Origin: Prevotellaceae bacterium
GTDB lineage: Bacteria > Bacteroidota > Bacteroidia > Bacteroidales > Bacteroidaceae
DNA length: 64,000 nucleotides
Assembly: GCA_028723525.1 (NCBI GenBank)
Contig: JAQYET010000034.1
Location: 1-64,000 of the forward strand
Direction: 5' to 3'
The notes under the pieces were generated by a model. The model did not search any database and was not told where the DNA came from. It saw nothing but the letters and a program-made list of their open reading frames with translations. Made by a program: the position numbers and the translations under genes. This document shows, one piece after another, positions 32,668-42,594 of the stretch. Each line of letters starts with the position of its first letter. Position 1 is the first letter of the stretch.

Positions 32668-34338
32668 ATGAGAATAAGGGAACTGCTGAAGATAGAGAAC
32701 AGCCGATACCCTGCGCGTGACATAATGCGCTGGTTGTGGCAGGCATGGCGGGGAAACAGGCTGCAGGCGGTGATTAACGCTTCGCTCGGACTGCTCGGTG
32801 TGGGTGTAAGTCTTGCACAGGTGTGGGCAGTGCAGCACGCAATCGATGTGGCTTCGCACAGCATCGAGGGCTCGCTATACCGGGCGGTGGCTCTCATGGG
32901 AGGGCTTATACTCTGCGATTTCGTCATTCATATAGCCTCTATTTGGGTGCGCAACATCCTCGGCATACGCGCACAAAACCGCATGCAGCAGCGCATGCTC
33001 GACCGAATACTGCGCTCGGAGTGGCATGGTAAGGAGCAATTCCATAGCGGTGACGTCATCAACAGGCTGGAGGGCGACGTGAATAACGTTGTGGTGTTCC
33101 TCACAGAGACCATTCCGAACACTCTTTCGGTGCTCGCCATGTTCCTCGGAGCATTCTTCTATCTGTTCTTCATGGACTCTCTGCTCGCCGTGACAATCAT
33201 CGCCATGCTGCCGGTATTCATTCTCGTGAGCAAGATTTACATAAAGAAGATGCGGCATCTGACGCGCAACGTGCGCGACAGTGACTCGAAAGTGCAGAGC
33301 GTCTTGCAGGAAACGGTGCAGAACAGAATGCTCATAAAGACGCTCGAAAGCGACTCCCTGATGGTGGGCAGACTTGAAAACACGCAGAGCGAACTGCGCC
33401 ATAACGTGGTGAGAAGAACCAAATTCTCGGTGCTGTCGAACCTTATACTGAACTTCGGGTTTGCCCTCGGCTATCTCATAGCGTTCCTCTGGAGTGCCAT
33501 GAGGATGTATAACAACACCTTGTCTTTCGGCGGAATGACGGCTTTCCTGCAGTTGGTGGCTAAGATACAGGGACCGGCACGCTCGCTGACAAAGCTTGTT
33601 CCGGCTTTCGTAGGAGTGTTCACGGCTGCCGAAAGGCTGATGGAACTGGAGGAAAATCCGCTCGAAGAACAGGGCGACCCGATAGAAATGGAGGGACCTT
33701 GCGGGGTGCGGCTCGACGGCGTTTCCTATGCTTACGACAATGAGGAGCGCAGCGTTCTGAGCAATCTTACGTTTGATTTCTACCCGGGTTCGTGCACTGC
33801 GGTGCTCGGAGAGACGGGCGCGGGGAAGACCACTCTCATCAGAATGATGCTCGCCTTGATACGACCTTCGGCAGGACAGACGTCTATATACAATAATGAT
33901 GACAGTCGCACGATGTCGCCGCGACTGCGATGTAACTTCGTCTATGTGCCGCAGGGGAACACCATTCTTAGCGGAACGATAAGGGAGAACCTGCGATTGG
34001 GGCGGGTGGAAGCCACGGAGGAAGACATGAACGACGCCCTGCGGCAGGCTTGTGCCGACTTTGTGTTCTCGCTGCCGAGGGGTATCGACACGGTGTGCAG
34101 CGAGAGTGGAGGAGGACTGAGCGAAGGTCAGGCGCAGCGAATTGCCATCGCCCGGGCACTGCTTCGCCGCGGAAGCATCATGCTTTTCGATGAAGCGACG
34201 AGCGCACTCGACCCCGATACCGAGCGACAACTGCTGAAAAACATTCTCGAAAAGCACGACAAGACGGTAATCTTCATCACCCACCGCCCTGCCGTGGTTG
34301 AATATTGCGACCAGACTTTGCGCGTGGAAAGAAACTGA
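32668..34338 (+). CDS. ABC exporter with fused membrane and ATPase domains
   Basis: A 556-residue half-transporter that would act as a dimer. Membrane domain at about 25-310 with six helices; nucleotide-binding domain at about 345-550 with Walker A GETGAGKTT (about 381), Q-loop VYVPQGNTI, signature LSEGQAQR (about 485) and Walker B IMLFDEATSALD (about 505). It belongs to the MsbA/lipid or peptide exporter type. A peptidase C39 domain is absent. The substrate is unknown; it stands alone and is convergent with an acyltransferase gene. Confidence 0.92.
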   Translation: MRIRELLKIENSRYPARDIMRWLWQAWRGNRLQAVINASLGLLGVGVSLAQVWAVQHAIDVASHSIEGSLYRAVALMGGLILCDFVIHIASIWVRNILGIRAQNRMQQRMLDRILRSEWHGKEQFHSGDVINRLEGDVNNVVVFLTETIPNTLSVLAMFLGAFFYLFFMDSLLAVTIIAMLPVFILVSKIYIKKMRHLTRNVRDSDSKVQSVLQETVQNRMLIKTLESDSLMVGRLENTQSELRHNVVRRTKFSVLSNLILNFGFALGYLIAFLWSAMRMYNNTLSFGGMTAFLQLVAKIQGPARSLTKLVPAFVGVFTAAERLMELEENPLEEQGDPIEMEGPCGVRLDGVSYAYDNEERSVLSNLTFDFYPGSCTAVLGETGAGKTTLIRMMLALIRPSAGQTSIYNNDDSRTMSPRLRCNFVYVPQGNTILSGTIRENLRLGRVEATEEDMNDALRQACADFVFSLPRGIDTVCSESGGGLSEGQAQRIAIARALLRRGSIMLFDEATSALDPDTERQLLKNILEKHDKTVIFITHRPAVVEYCDQTLRVERN

Positions 34339-34367
34339 TATGCTGTAAGCCCGGCGTTATCGAAGTG

Positions 34368-35438
34368 TCAATTCTTAGGCTTAGGAATGTATTTCAAAAG
34401 GTAGTTGAGAAGCAACGCCATTGCAAACGAGGTGAACACAAACACCGCAATGCCCGAATATATGTCGCCGCGGCGGTAGTGCCCGATGATGATTTCGCGT
34501 GCAAGGGGGTGCATTACGAATATTGCTGCCGAGAGAGTGCCCACCCACGACAGGGGATTAAGCCACAATGATGGGAGCAGGCGCACCGTACTGACGGCAC
34601 CGATGACGACAAACGCCGGCACCCATAGCCAACCATGAAACCAAAATCCGCCAAACAACACCATCGCTGCCGATACCAAGGTGAGCGCGACATATCCCAT
34701 GCGGGGCAGTTCGCGACCCCAACGGGCGTATGCAATGCCCATTGCGAAAGGCATCACTGCACCGAAAAAGTTGTATCGCAGATAGTTTAGCTTAGCGTCG
34801 CCCAGTTCGCTTGCGCCCCACTGCAGTGCCCAACACGCCACCACCGTGGCTGCAATCGTCTTCCAAGAGCGGCGGCGATGATATAATATAATGTATAAGG
34901 CGTAGAGTTGAAGCATAAGTCCGAAATACCAATACGGTCCCGGTTTGATGATTTTATCAGGGTAGTGATACACGAAGTTCACCACCATTCCCAACTGCGC
35001 AAGTACCCTGTCTAAAGAATATACCACCCCTCCGTCGTCGTTGCGGAGGAAATAGACTGCCACGAAAGCGACATATCCGAACACCATCAGGCGGAAAAGT
35101 TTCAGGAAATGGTAGCGCATGAAGGGCAGGATTTGCACGCCCGGCGGTATCGGAAGGGCAGCTGATGAGGCAGGAACAGCCGTCTGTTCGTATTTCTTAA
35201 CAAGTCCGTAACCGCTCACAAAGAGAAATATCGGAACGCCGTAGTGCCCCAAGAACGAAAAGAAATGTATGAAAATGTCAGAGTCTAACGACGTAAGTTT
35301 TTCCCAGAACTGCATCGGGCGTGCCGCATCAAACGTGTACTCGTTCTCTTTTACCGCAAAGCCGAGCCAGTGACAGTAGTTATGCAGCATTATGCCGAGT
35401 ATGGCAATGCCACGCAAACAATTATTCCTTATATCCAT
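34368..35438 (-). CDS. Acyltransferase-3 family membrane protein (2)
   Basis: A 356-residue protein with about 10 helices. The early motif LRGIAILGIMLHNYCHWLG supplies the conserved His, and FGHYG-like FLGHYGVPIFLFVSGYGL is the second family block. It is only distantly similar to the acyltransferase at 29193. It lies 24 bp after the phosphoethanolamine-transferase-like gene in the same operon, and so may modify the same envelope molecule. Confidence 0.85.
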   Translation of the reverse strand: MDIRNNCLRGIAILGIMLHNYCHWLGFAVKENEYTFDAARPMQFWEKLTSLDSDIFIHFFSFLGHYGVPIFLFVSGYGLVKKYEQTAVPASSAALPIPPGVQILPFMRYHFLKLFRLMVFGYVAFVAVYFLRNDDGGVVYSLDRVLAQLGMVVNFVYHYPDKIIKPGPYWYFGLMLQLYALYIILYHRRRSWKTIAATVVACWALQWGASELGDAKLNYLRYNFFGAVMPFAMGIAYARWGRELPRMGYVALTLVSAAMVLFGGFWFHGWLWVPAFVVIGAVSTVRLLPSLWLNPLSWVGTLSAAIFVMHPLAREIIIGHYRRGDIYSGIAVFVFTSFAMALLLNYLLKYIPKPKN

Positions 35439-35462
35439 TATTGATTGTTTTTCAAAGTCATA

Positions 35463-37328
35463 TCACCTGACCTGCTTACCGCTCCCGGCACGCAGTTTGT
35501 CGTAGTCGGCAGTGTTCTTCAGCAGTCGTGGGCGTTTCTCGTCGTAGTCTTCGCTCAATACATCGAGCCCGGAGCGATACCAGCGCGTGTGTATTCCTGC
35601 CAGAGAGAGGAGCGAGTGAGGCAGTGCGTCGGTCATATACCGCTTTCCTGCCGCAGTTTTAATAGCCTTTACGGTTTCGGGATGAGCCTCACGGAAACGC
35701 CGCGAGCACCAGAACCACATCGGAATATCAAACTCTTCATGTGCCAGCCGAGCCGTTATGTCGGTGCTGTGCATGCGCCCGAAGAAGTGGACATTGCCCC
35801 CGTAACACTCCTCTCCGTGGTCGGGCACGTATATCACCACGGCATCCTTGTCCTCGAAACGTTTCAACACCTCATCCATTATCGAGTCATTGTAGAGCAG
35901 CGCGTTGTCATAGTCTGCCATCACTTGGCGTTCCTTGGCGGAGAAACCCTTGCGTTGATAGTCCTCCTTGCGGAAGTGTTTCCTCTTCTCCGGCACCCTC
36001 GAAGCATATTTCACATGCTGACCCATGAGATGAAGGATGATAAGGTTGTGCTCCTTATCGGCTTTCCTGAGGTTGTCGTACTCCGAAATCACACCGTCGT
36101 CGAAAGCATGCAGCCGACTGTTCCGCGTGTCGAACATCGCCCTACTTAGTGTTTCGTTGTTCAGGAAGAACCCTCCGCTGAAGTCATAGACCGCCTCCTT
36201 TGCCTTAGGCAGGTATTGATTGGTGATGAAAGTGACGTGATAGCCTGCACGACGGAACAGTTCGGGGAACAGAGGATAGTCGCACCAGTCGCCGTTATCG
36301 CCCACTGCGTACATCGAGAAGAGGTGTTTGAAGACATAACTTGTGAGGTTCCACGGTGTCACAGCATCGCTCATCTTTATCAGTTCGCCCCTCCGCTCGC
36401 GCTCCACCTGCCTCGGCGTGGTATTCTTTTCATATCCGTATAGTTGCGAGTGGTGGCGGTTGTAACTCTCGCCTATCACGAGCACGATGTTCGGCGAGGC
36501 GAAACTGCAACTGTCAACGGTGGCTTTGTCGATGCCATTGATGAGTTTTGTAACCTGCTGCGATGCCAATCGGTTGGCATATATGCTGAAAATGAGCCGA
36601 TAGAGGGGTTGATGCAGGTTGGCACAAGTTTTCTCGGTGAGTTCGTGTTCCACGTCGCCGATGTTCTCAAACGTCATCAGTCGGTGCTCGGCACGCTTGT
36701 TTTCGAGGCACGATGCGAGTGAATATAACAAAAGAACGATTATCGACAGCGACATGAGGGGATAGATGCCGACCCACGGCGAACGCCTGATGTTCATCCC
36801 GCGCCACACTATTTGCCAGCGTCGCAGCACCTTACGCACACGTTCCCTGAACACATATAGAAGCCCAACCGCCGCTACATGAGCCGCAAGAACGAGCAAT
36901 ACGCGCCCCAGACGACTGAATATCACCGAGGGATGTATATAGGAACGCAGGAACTCGGCAGCCTCACCGCCCGTTGTCTCACCTACGAGAAGCAGCATGG
37001 TAGGCGTCAGCGTGGAGTCGAATTTCACGAAACAATACACATCCACGACAGCAACGGTGTATGCCACGATGCCGAACACCATTCTCACCCACCGCCTTAT
37101 CTTCCCGGGAAGCGCGGCAAGCAGGGCACAAATGAGATACACATCCACCAAGAGTTCCTGCCACCAGAACTCGAATACACGCGCTCCCCTGCGCTCGGGA
37201 AGCACTGCATAGACGCACACCGCACCGAGAACATACATCATAACGAAGAAAACGAAGTTCTTCCTTATGGGTATCGTCACCGCACCGAGCACCCTCGTAA
37301 TAACACGTAATATCCTAAGCATTGCCAT
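35463..37328 (-). CDS. Phosphoethanolamine-transferase-like sulfatase-fold membrane enzyme
   Basis: A 621-residue protein from the ATG chosen here; the frame back to 37385 starts before the promoter. Five N-terminal helices (about 15-215) are followed by a sulfatase-fold catalytic domain (about 265-600) with metal site NIVLVIGES, a Thr nucleophile candidate in PWNLTSY and the metal block YVPDHGEEC. This matches the EptA/CptA family, which transfers phosphoethanolamine to lipid A or core sugars. It would act on LPS or another glycan. A downstream acyltransferase is 24 bp away. Confidence 0.87.
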   Translation of the reverse strand: MAMLRILRVITRVLGAVTIPIRKNFVFFVMMYVLGAVCVYAVLPERRGARVFEFWWQELLVDVYLICALLAALPGKIRRWVRMVFGIVAYTVAVVDVYCFVKFDSTLTPTMLLLVGETTGGEAAEFLRSYIHPSVIFSRLGRVLLVLAAHVAAVGLLYVFRERVRKVLRRWQIVWRGMNIRRSPWVGIYPLMSLSIIVLLLYSLASCLENKRAEHRLMTFENIGDVEHELTEKTCANLHQPLYRLIFSIYANRLASQQVTKLINGIDKATVDSCSFASPNIVLVIGESYNRHHSQLYGYEKNTTPRQVERERRGELIKMSDAVTPWNLTSYVFKHLFSMYAVGDNGDWCDYPLFPELFRRAGYHVTFITNQYLPKAKEAVYDFSGGFFLNNETLSRAMFDTRNSRLHAFDDGVISEYDNLRKADKEHNLIILHLMGQHVKYASRVPEKRKHFRKEDYQRKGFSAKERQVMADYDNALLYNDSIMDEVLKRFEDKDAVVIYVPDHGEECYGGNVHFFGRMHSTDITARLAHEEFDIPMWFWCSRRFREAHPETVKAIKTAAGKRYMTDALPHSLLSLAGIHTRWYRSGLDVLSEDYDEKRPRLLKNTADYDKLRAGSGKQVR

Positions 37329-37336
37329 TTCTGCCG

Positions 37337-37367
37337 CAAAATTACCACTATTTTGCCTGATAGCAAA
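37337..37367 (-). promoter_or_regulatory. Promoter next to the sulfatase-fold gene start (leaderless mRNA likely)
   Basis: On the minus strand, TTTG (37367-37364), 19 bp, TAATTTTG (37344-37337), then 8 bp to ATG at 37328. The start of transcription should fall at or beside the ATG. This also decides the start codon. Confidence 0.75.
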
Positions 37368-37387
37368 ATTTAAAAGGCGCAACATTC

Positions 37388-39868
37388 CTAAAATCTATAC
37401 ACGAGTCCGGCTCTCACCTCAAACGTGTTTGCCCTCATGTTGTCATGATAGCGGTATCGGGTATCACGCACAAAGTAGCTTCCGGAGAACTCTATGCCCC
37501 AGTTGTTTTTCAGGTGGAAGACAAACATAGGGTTGATAACGAGTAGCTGTGCGTTGCTTCTGTCGCCCTGCGAGTTAAGATAGACAGGGTTGATTGCGGC
37601 GAGGTCTTTGTTCTCATAGCCCTTCCATGTGAAGATGCGGTAGTAATCTAAGTTAAGGATAAACCGCCCGACGCGTGGAAACACCATAATACTCTTTGCC
37701 TTGAAACTATATCCGGAGCCCATGTTATAGTCGCGGTCGATGATTGAATAGTAGTCGCTTTTGGTGCCGCCGAGCAGGATGATGTCGGCATATACCTGCT
37801 GTTCCATGAAGCCTATGTTGCCAACCTTCGGGAAACGCCATATCATTCCCGGACCTAACGATGCCGCCTCGGAGATGCGGTAGGGCGTGAGCGAAGTGCC
37901 GTCTTTCACCGGTTTGGAGTCATAATAATTGAAATGCTGGAATATTCCGAACAGTGTTTTGCCCGAATCGCCGTCATAAATCGTCGTGCTCCATAGCCTT
38001 CCCAACAGGTGTAAGCCGTGGATTGCGGGCTGGTTGCCGGAGAATCCGAGTGACAGATTGGCTGTGAAGTAATCGTATGGGGCAGCAGTCTGTTCGTTGA
38101 ACGGGTCGCCATAAATCAGGTTAACGCTGAGAAAAGGCTGATGTTCGCCGCGGAATAGTCCGCCGTCGTCGGCGAGATAACGGTTTCCTAATGTAAGAGT
38201 AAGTTCGACCGGCACCTGTGTGAAGTCGTGATAGAGGAAATTCTCCCGCCTCACTCTCCACGCATCGCCGTTCACTATGCGTGCAAATCCCTGCATGGGG
38301 TTGATTATTGCTGCGGCGGCTTCGCGAAGGAAGCGGTTGCCTCCGCGTTTTCTGTCGTTCAGTATCACGGCAGACACGCGGTGGAACACCTCACCTATGG
38401 CAATGCCTCCGAAAGTAGTGGCAAGCAAGTCGTTGACTGCAGGCGGCTCTATCTCGCCAAAGAACTCCCACATCAGGCTTCCGCACAATGCGAATGGGGC
38501 ACTCTCCCAGAAGTTGAAGCCGTTGCTGCGAGCCGAATTGAAGTACAAATTGCCGTGATAAGGGTGTGCAAAGAGGTTTGTCGAGAACTGGTCGTTGTCC
38601 CACACGAAGGCATGACGGAAGTTGCTCCACGTGGTGTTGAGTGTGGTTTTGGCAAAATCTTCGCCCATGACACAGCGGTCGAACAGATGCACGAGCACGT
38701 TAATGCCCGCCGTCTGACCTATTGCCATTGCCCATTTCTTGGTGTTGAAGTATGGGTCATAGAAGCGGAAGATGCTGTCGGGGGGCGTATTTCCGAGCAC
38801 GTTCCTGTGATAATTGTAGTCTCGTACCTTCTCCTCCACCCACTTTTCTGCCTCACTGCGGTTGTGATTGTAGCGCAGTGTGAGTCCTGCCATTACCAAA
38901 GGTCGGGTGCGGTAGTTTGTATGCGAACCGTAGTTGCGCGTCGTTCCGTATCCTACCGACACGAAAGCACCTAACGTTCTGTTAATCTGATAGTCCACGT
39001 TCAGCTTTGCCTGTATTGAGTAGAGCCGCTCCGGAGCCTCGGTGGAGTTCTTCTTGAATGTCTCTATGTGGTAATATCCCAAATCGCCGCTTACAGACCA
39101 GCGCGGAGAAAGCGTGAAATATTTGCCCAGACGGTAATACAACGCGCCGGAGAAATCCTCGTCGAAGCCCATGTAATGGGTGCCGATGCCTATGATGCTG
39201 TATGTGTTGCGGTTGCGAAAGCGCATGGCTGCGTTCAGTTTCGACGAACTCCCGGCAAAGAGCATATAGTCAATCCGGGTGTCGGGGTTAAGGTTCACCA
39301 GTCCGATTTTGCATGCCGGAGTGTCTCGCGAGTAGTTTATGATGCCCACCTGCACGCCTCTTGTATGCTCAAGTGCCACGTTGATGAGTCCGATTTGTGT
39401 GCCGTTGAGCGTGTCGGCATAGTTGTAAGCCGCCACCTGAACCCCGCGCATGGTGGCAGCACTGATGTTGGAAATGCCTGCCAACTGCATTCCGCGCTTC
39501 ACACCCAGGGCTGTGTTGGAGAGCGCGCCCACCTGTATGCCTTTCATCGGGGTGAACACGATGTTGCTCAAACCTGCCACCTGCACCCCGCTCATGGCGT
39601 GCGCGGCGTTGGTTATGCCTGCAATCATCGCTCCCCGGGCATAGTGCCGGATGCCACCGTACAGCAAACCCGACTGAAAGCCCCGCAAACTGTCAACCTC
39701 ACTGACAAGTCCCACGTTAAAGGGGCTTGTGAGCATCGACTCGTTATGGTTGTTCCAACCCACCGCGATGTTTGGCACGCGGTGTCCCTTTGGCATGTCT
39801 TGAGCCGAAACCGACAGACAACCAACGCCGAATATGATTATACCGATGAGAAATAATGCCTTCTTCAT
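37388..39868 (-). CDS. Large outer-membrane protein: 16-residue repeats plus DUF3943-like barrel domain
   Basis: An 826-residue protein with a signal peptide (cleavage near VSAQ). Residues about 63-185 hold eight repeats of about 16 residues of the form G-hydrophobic-Q-hydrophobic-x-G-hydrophobic-x-N (for example GVQVAGLSN, GIQVGALSN, GMQLAGISN), as in the leptospiral LA_2272/LA_2273 surface family. Residues about 420-530 match DUF3943 (FAHPYHGNLYFNSARSNGFNFWES). The C-terminus is a beta-barrel type ending in LVYRF. The function is unknown; a surface or outer-membrane location is likely. It precedes the sulfatase-fold gene, which has its own promoter. Confidence 0.78.
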   Translation of the reverse strand: MKKALFLIGIIIFGVGCLSVSAQDMPKGHRVPNIAVGWNNHNESMLTSPFNVGLVSEVDSLRGFQSGLLYGGIRHYARGAMIAGITNAAHAMSGVQVAGLSNIVFTPMKGIQVGALSNTALGVKRGMQLAGISNISAATMRGVQVAAYNYADTLNGTQIGLINVALEHTRGVQVGIINYSRDTPACKIGLVNLNPDTRIDYMLFAGSSSKLNAAMRFRNRNTYSIIGIGTHYMGFDEDFSGALYYRLGKYFTLSPRWSVSGDLGYYHIETFKKNSTEAPERLYSIQAKLNVDYQINRTLGAFVSVGYGTTRNYGSHTNYRTRPLVMAGLTLRYNHNRSEAEKWVEEKVRDYNYHRNVLGNTPPDSIFRFYDPYFNTKKWAMAIGQTAGINVLVHLFDRCVMGEDFAKTTLNTTWSNFRHAFVWDNDQFSTNLFAHPYHGNLYFNSARSNGFNFWESAPFALCGSLMWEFFGEIEPPAVNDLLATTFGGIAIGEVFHRVSAVILNDRKRGGNRFLREAAAAIINPMQGFARIVNGDAWRVRRENFLYHDFTQVPVELTLTLGNRYLADDGGLFRGEHQPFLSVNLIYGDPFNEQTAAPYDYFTANLSLGFSGNQPAIHGLHLLGRLWSTTIYDGDSGKTLFGIFQHFNYYDSKPVKDGTSLTPYRISEAASLGPGMIWRFPKVGNIGFMEQQVYADIILLGGTKSDYYSIIDRDYNMGSGYSFKAKSIMVFPRVGRFILNLDYYRIFTWKGYENKDLAAINPVYLNSQGDRSNAQLLVINPMFVFHLKNNWGIEFSGSYFVRDTRYRYHDNMRANTFEVRAGLVYRF

Positions 39869-40189
39869 TTACTTATTTTGGCTAACATTATATGAACAGG
39901 TGTCACTCATGTCGGGATGCGAGACCTCACTTTCCGCGCCGTCTCGCCTCTCACTTCCCAACCTCTCGTTACCGACGGTGCAAAGATGGTTAAAAATATC
40001 CAATGCCGAATGTCTCTCTCATAGCATTATTTCTGCTTGAAATTATTTTTTCATGCTGCGCCGGCATCAGCCAACAGGGAACGGCAGAGGACGTGCCACT
40101 GCCTGACACGCCCTCCATATATTCATCAGCAGATGTATGAGAAGCGAAACATCGGCGATCGCTCCCGGCTGTCTGTCATGCGGTTATGC
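39869..40189. other. Intergenic stretch with no recognised gene
   Basis: Between the DUF3943-type gene and the T9SS cargo gene. The only signal seen is CATCTTTG on the minus strand (39988-39981), a near match to the -7 box that could serve the DUF3943-type gene with a leader of about 105 nt. No structured RNA or convincing ORF was seen. Confidence 0.4.
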
Positions 40190-41959
40190 TTACTTCACGA
40201 ACTTGATTGTCTCCAACATGCCGTTTCCATACTTGGCAACAGCCACATAAACGCCACTGCCCACGTTCAGGATTTGGCTTCCGCCTTCGTCAACAACGGC
40301 TCTCAACACCGTCTTACCGCTCACGTCGTAAACCTCAACCTCTGCCTTACGCATGCTGCTCAGATATACATTTCCGTCGGCGTTCCACACCTTCACTCCG
40401 TTTTCGTTGGATGCCACGTCGTCAACGCCCGATGTCTCCTCGTAGGGCACAGCCTTCAAAGGGAAGAAGCAGGGCTTGTTGTCGATGAACGTGCGTCCCA
40501 CCATTCCGAATACGATAATTGACGGAGTTGTGGGGAAATCTTTTCTCTGGAAGCCGTCATGATAGATGTTCTGAAGTATGAATTGGTTGCCTTTCGAGTC
40601 GGCAATCTCAATTCGTCCGTTAGGATTGGCATCAATTTCCATGAACGGTTTCACGAATTTCACGTTTACCAACGACAGTGGGAGACCGGCATAGTCATCG
40701 AAGTTTGCCGCCAAGTCAGCCAAATCGTGGCACATATAGTTCCGGAATGTGAACGGCTTCGTGTCAATCGTCTCCACTTCAGGCTTGCGGTCGAGGCGGA
40801 ACACGAGGTTATTGTCCATCTCCACCAGCTGTCCTCTCATGCTCTTCACCGACACGAGGTTGGCAGGCAGGTTCCTGTAATAGTCGAGATACTGCGGGTC
40901 GTCAACCCATATTCCGCTCTTTCCGTCGAAGAGCCACTTCTGTGCGCGGCTCATTTTCACCCAGTTCACGTAGATTGCGTCATCGCCGTCGGGTATCAGT
41001 TCATAGAATTTGCCCACTTCTGCCTTGCGCAATGCCTTGATGCCCTTAATCTGTTCTATCGGTCTTACGTAGAAGTCGAAGTCGGTCTCGCGCGCATCTT
41101 CCCACACTTGCTTGTCGGCACGGTTCATAAATCGCATGTTCACGTGGTGCTTTCCTTCGCTGAGGTTTTCAAGTTTGAACACGATGTCGATAGGCATTTC
41201 ATAATATTTCACCGGCGCGTTGTCGTCGAGCGTGAGTTCGATGTAGGTGTTCGCGCGGTCAAAGTCTTCCGGTCCGAACCAGAACGAGGTGCCGGTGAGT
41301 ATCGGCTTGAATGTGAGAGAGGTCTCGGCAGTGCAGAAACCGTTGAATATATGCCCGGCACTTACGGTCCAAGGCACAGAATAATCGTAGCCCTCCATAA
41401 CCATGAAGTCGTCTAAGAGTATTCTCCAGTCCTTGCCTTCCTCGCCTGTGTCGTGGAAGCGTATTCTGAAACGATACGGAGTTCCGTCGGTAGGAACGTC
41501 GGCAACAAACCTTGTCGGAATGTCGTTTGTGTCGTAGTTAAGCGGCTGATGAGCCCATGTCTGACCGTTGTCGAACGTCACTTCAAACCTCCAAGCTTTT
41601 CCGTTACGGTTGATTATTCTGTCCATTCCCGAGTGATACACGGCGAATGTCACCGTGCGACCTTCCACATTGTCAAGCATTTCGATACAAGTGGGCTCGC
41701 CGTCGGTCACTCCGGCTTTCAGTTCCAGAGCCTTTCGCCCCTGCGGAATGCCTCGCAGCGAGTCGCCGACTATGCGAGCGTTGTGGAAACGCCACTTTTT
41801 CCCGTTGATAACCATCTCCTCGTCGTTGTAATCAGGCTTCGACACATTTTCAAAGTCGCATTGATAGTTTGCCTTAGGAGGACCGCTTTGTGCCACTGCC
41901 TCAGTGCAACCAAATGCCAATGCCGCCAAAGCGAAAAGTGTAAATTTATGCTTCATCAT
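40190..41959 (-). CDS. Secreted protein with T9SS-type C-terminal sorting domain
   Basis: A 589-residue protein starting at MMKHKFTLF (a good signal peptide, cleavage near EAVAQS); the frame runs 120 bp further but past the promoter. The middle has beta-rich, jelly-roll-like segments (WRFEVTFDNGQTWAHQP, IRFHDTGEEGKDWRILLDDF). The last about 75 residues look like a type IX sorting domain: VYLSSMRKAEVEVYDVSGKTV, then the end GVYVAVAKYGNGMLETIKFVK. It should be exported by the Por system, whose PorU/PorV genes are in this window. Its catalytic or binding role is unknown. Confidence 0.75.
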   Translation of the reverse strand: MMKHKFTLFALAALAFGCTEAVAQSGPPKANYQCDFENVSKPDYNDEEMVINGKKWRFHNARIVGDSLRGIPQGRKALELKAGVTDGEPTCIEMLDNVEGRTVTFAVYHSGMDRIINRNGKAWRFEVTFDNGQTWAHQPLNYDTNDIPTRFVADVPTDGTPYRFRIRFHDTGEEGKDWRILLDDFMVMEGYDYSVPWTVSAGHIFNGFCTAETSLTFKPILTGTSFWFGPEDFDRANTYIELTLDDNAPVKYYEMPIDIVFKLENLSEGKHHVNMRFMNRADKQVWEDARETDFDFYVRPIEQIKGIKALRKAEVGKFYELIPDGDDAIYVNWVKMSRAQKWLFDGKSGIWVDDPQYLDYYRNLPANLVSVKSMRGQLVEMDNNLVFRLDRKPEVETIDTKPFTFRNYMCHDLADLAANFDDYAGLPLSLVNVKFVKPFMEIDANPNGRIEIADSKGNQFILQNIYHDGFQRKDFPTTPSIIVFGMVGRTFIDNKPCFFPLKAVPYEETSGVDDVASNENGVKVWNADGNVYLSSMRKAEVEVYDVSGKTVLRAVVDEGGSQILNVGSGVYVAVAKYGNGMLETIKFVK

Positions 41960-42066
41960 TTTGTCTGTCGGCTCAGTGTTTTTCATCTCTGCCCGCAGAG
42001 CCTTGTTTGTTTCAGACAGAGAGGTTGCGCATTGTCGCAAAGTAAATAATGGATAAACTTGATTTG

Positions 42067-42074
42067 CAAAGTTA
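42067..42074 (-). promoter_or_regulatory. -7 box of the T9SS cargo gene
   Basis: TAACTTTG on the minus strand fits the consensus, with an A-rich stretch including CAAA on the plus strand near the -33 position. The predicted leader is about 100 nt. Confidence 0.6.
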
Positions 42075-42268
42075 AACATATTTTTTTACAACAAAAAAAA
42101 CGTTTCCTGCAATTAGTAAATATTAACAACAGGTCTTGAAAAAATGCGTTTCGGGGCACGGTCGGCACTCACTTGGGAAACCGCCATCGCCGCAAATCAA
42201 GTCTTCTCCGACAGTTTTCAGCCTTCAGTTTGCGCCATAATGCTGCGCCTTGGGATATATAACGGACA

Positions 42269-42352
42269 GCAAAATCGGCGAAATTGCAAAGTAAAATCGG
42301 CGAAATTGCACTGTAAAATCGCCGATTTTGCCGAACAATTTCGGCGAATTTA
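42269..42352. repeat. Four-unit 22-bp-period dyad array, copy 4
   Basis: Units at 42269-42286, 42291-42308, 42313-42330 and 42335-42352, exact 22-bp period. Unit 3 is a near-perfect palindrome. The array sits in the 635-bp gap between the divergent T9SS cargo gene and the lipoprotein gene at 42595. The remainder of this gap holds only the two promoters; no further gene is seen. Confidence 0.95.
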
Positions 42353-42511
42353 CTTCGCCTAAGGTGTGCTTACAGCAGGCGATTGACCGTCTGCCGGGAA
42401 GCCGGACTGTATATATAGGAAGATGTGTGGATAAAAGTTGCTCTTGAAAAACGTTTCTGCGGCAATTTGTCTTTTTTCTTATGCAAACGTGTTTTTTTCG
42501 TTTTTTTTGCG

Positions 42512-42519
42512 TAACTTTG
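42512..42519 (+). promoter_or_regulatory. -7 box of the lipoprotein gene
   Basis: TAACTTTG matches TAnnTTTG. No good TTTG is at -33. It implies a leader of about 70 nt. Confidence 0.55.
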
Positions 42520-42594
42520 TGCCGTTTTGAGAAGCACTTCATGTGCAAACCGTAAAAACACTCATTTATAAACATAAACAAAAGTATTGAAACA

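Noticed and set aside
32875..34284. 469-residue open frame antisense to the ABC exporter
   Set aside because: It lies wholly opposite a gene with all ABC motifs, is rich in His and Arg as expected of a codon shadow, and shows no recognised domain.
37329..37385. Upstream extension of the sulfatase-fold gene to 37385
   Set aside because: The -7 box lies between 37337 and 37344, so this start would be before the transcript begins.
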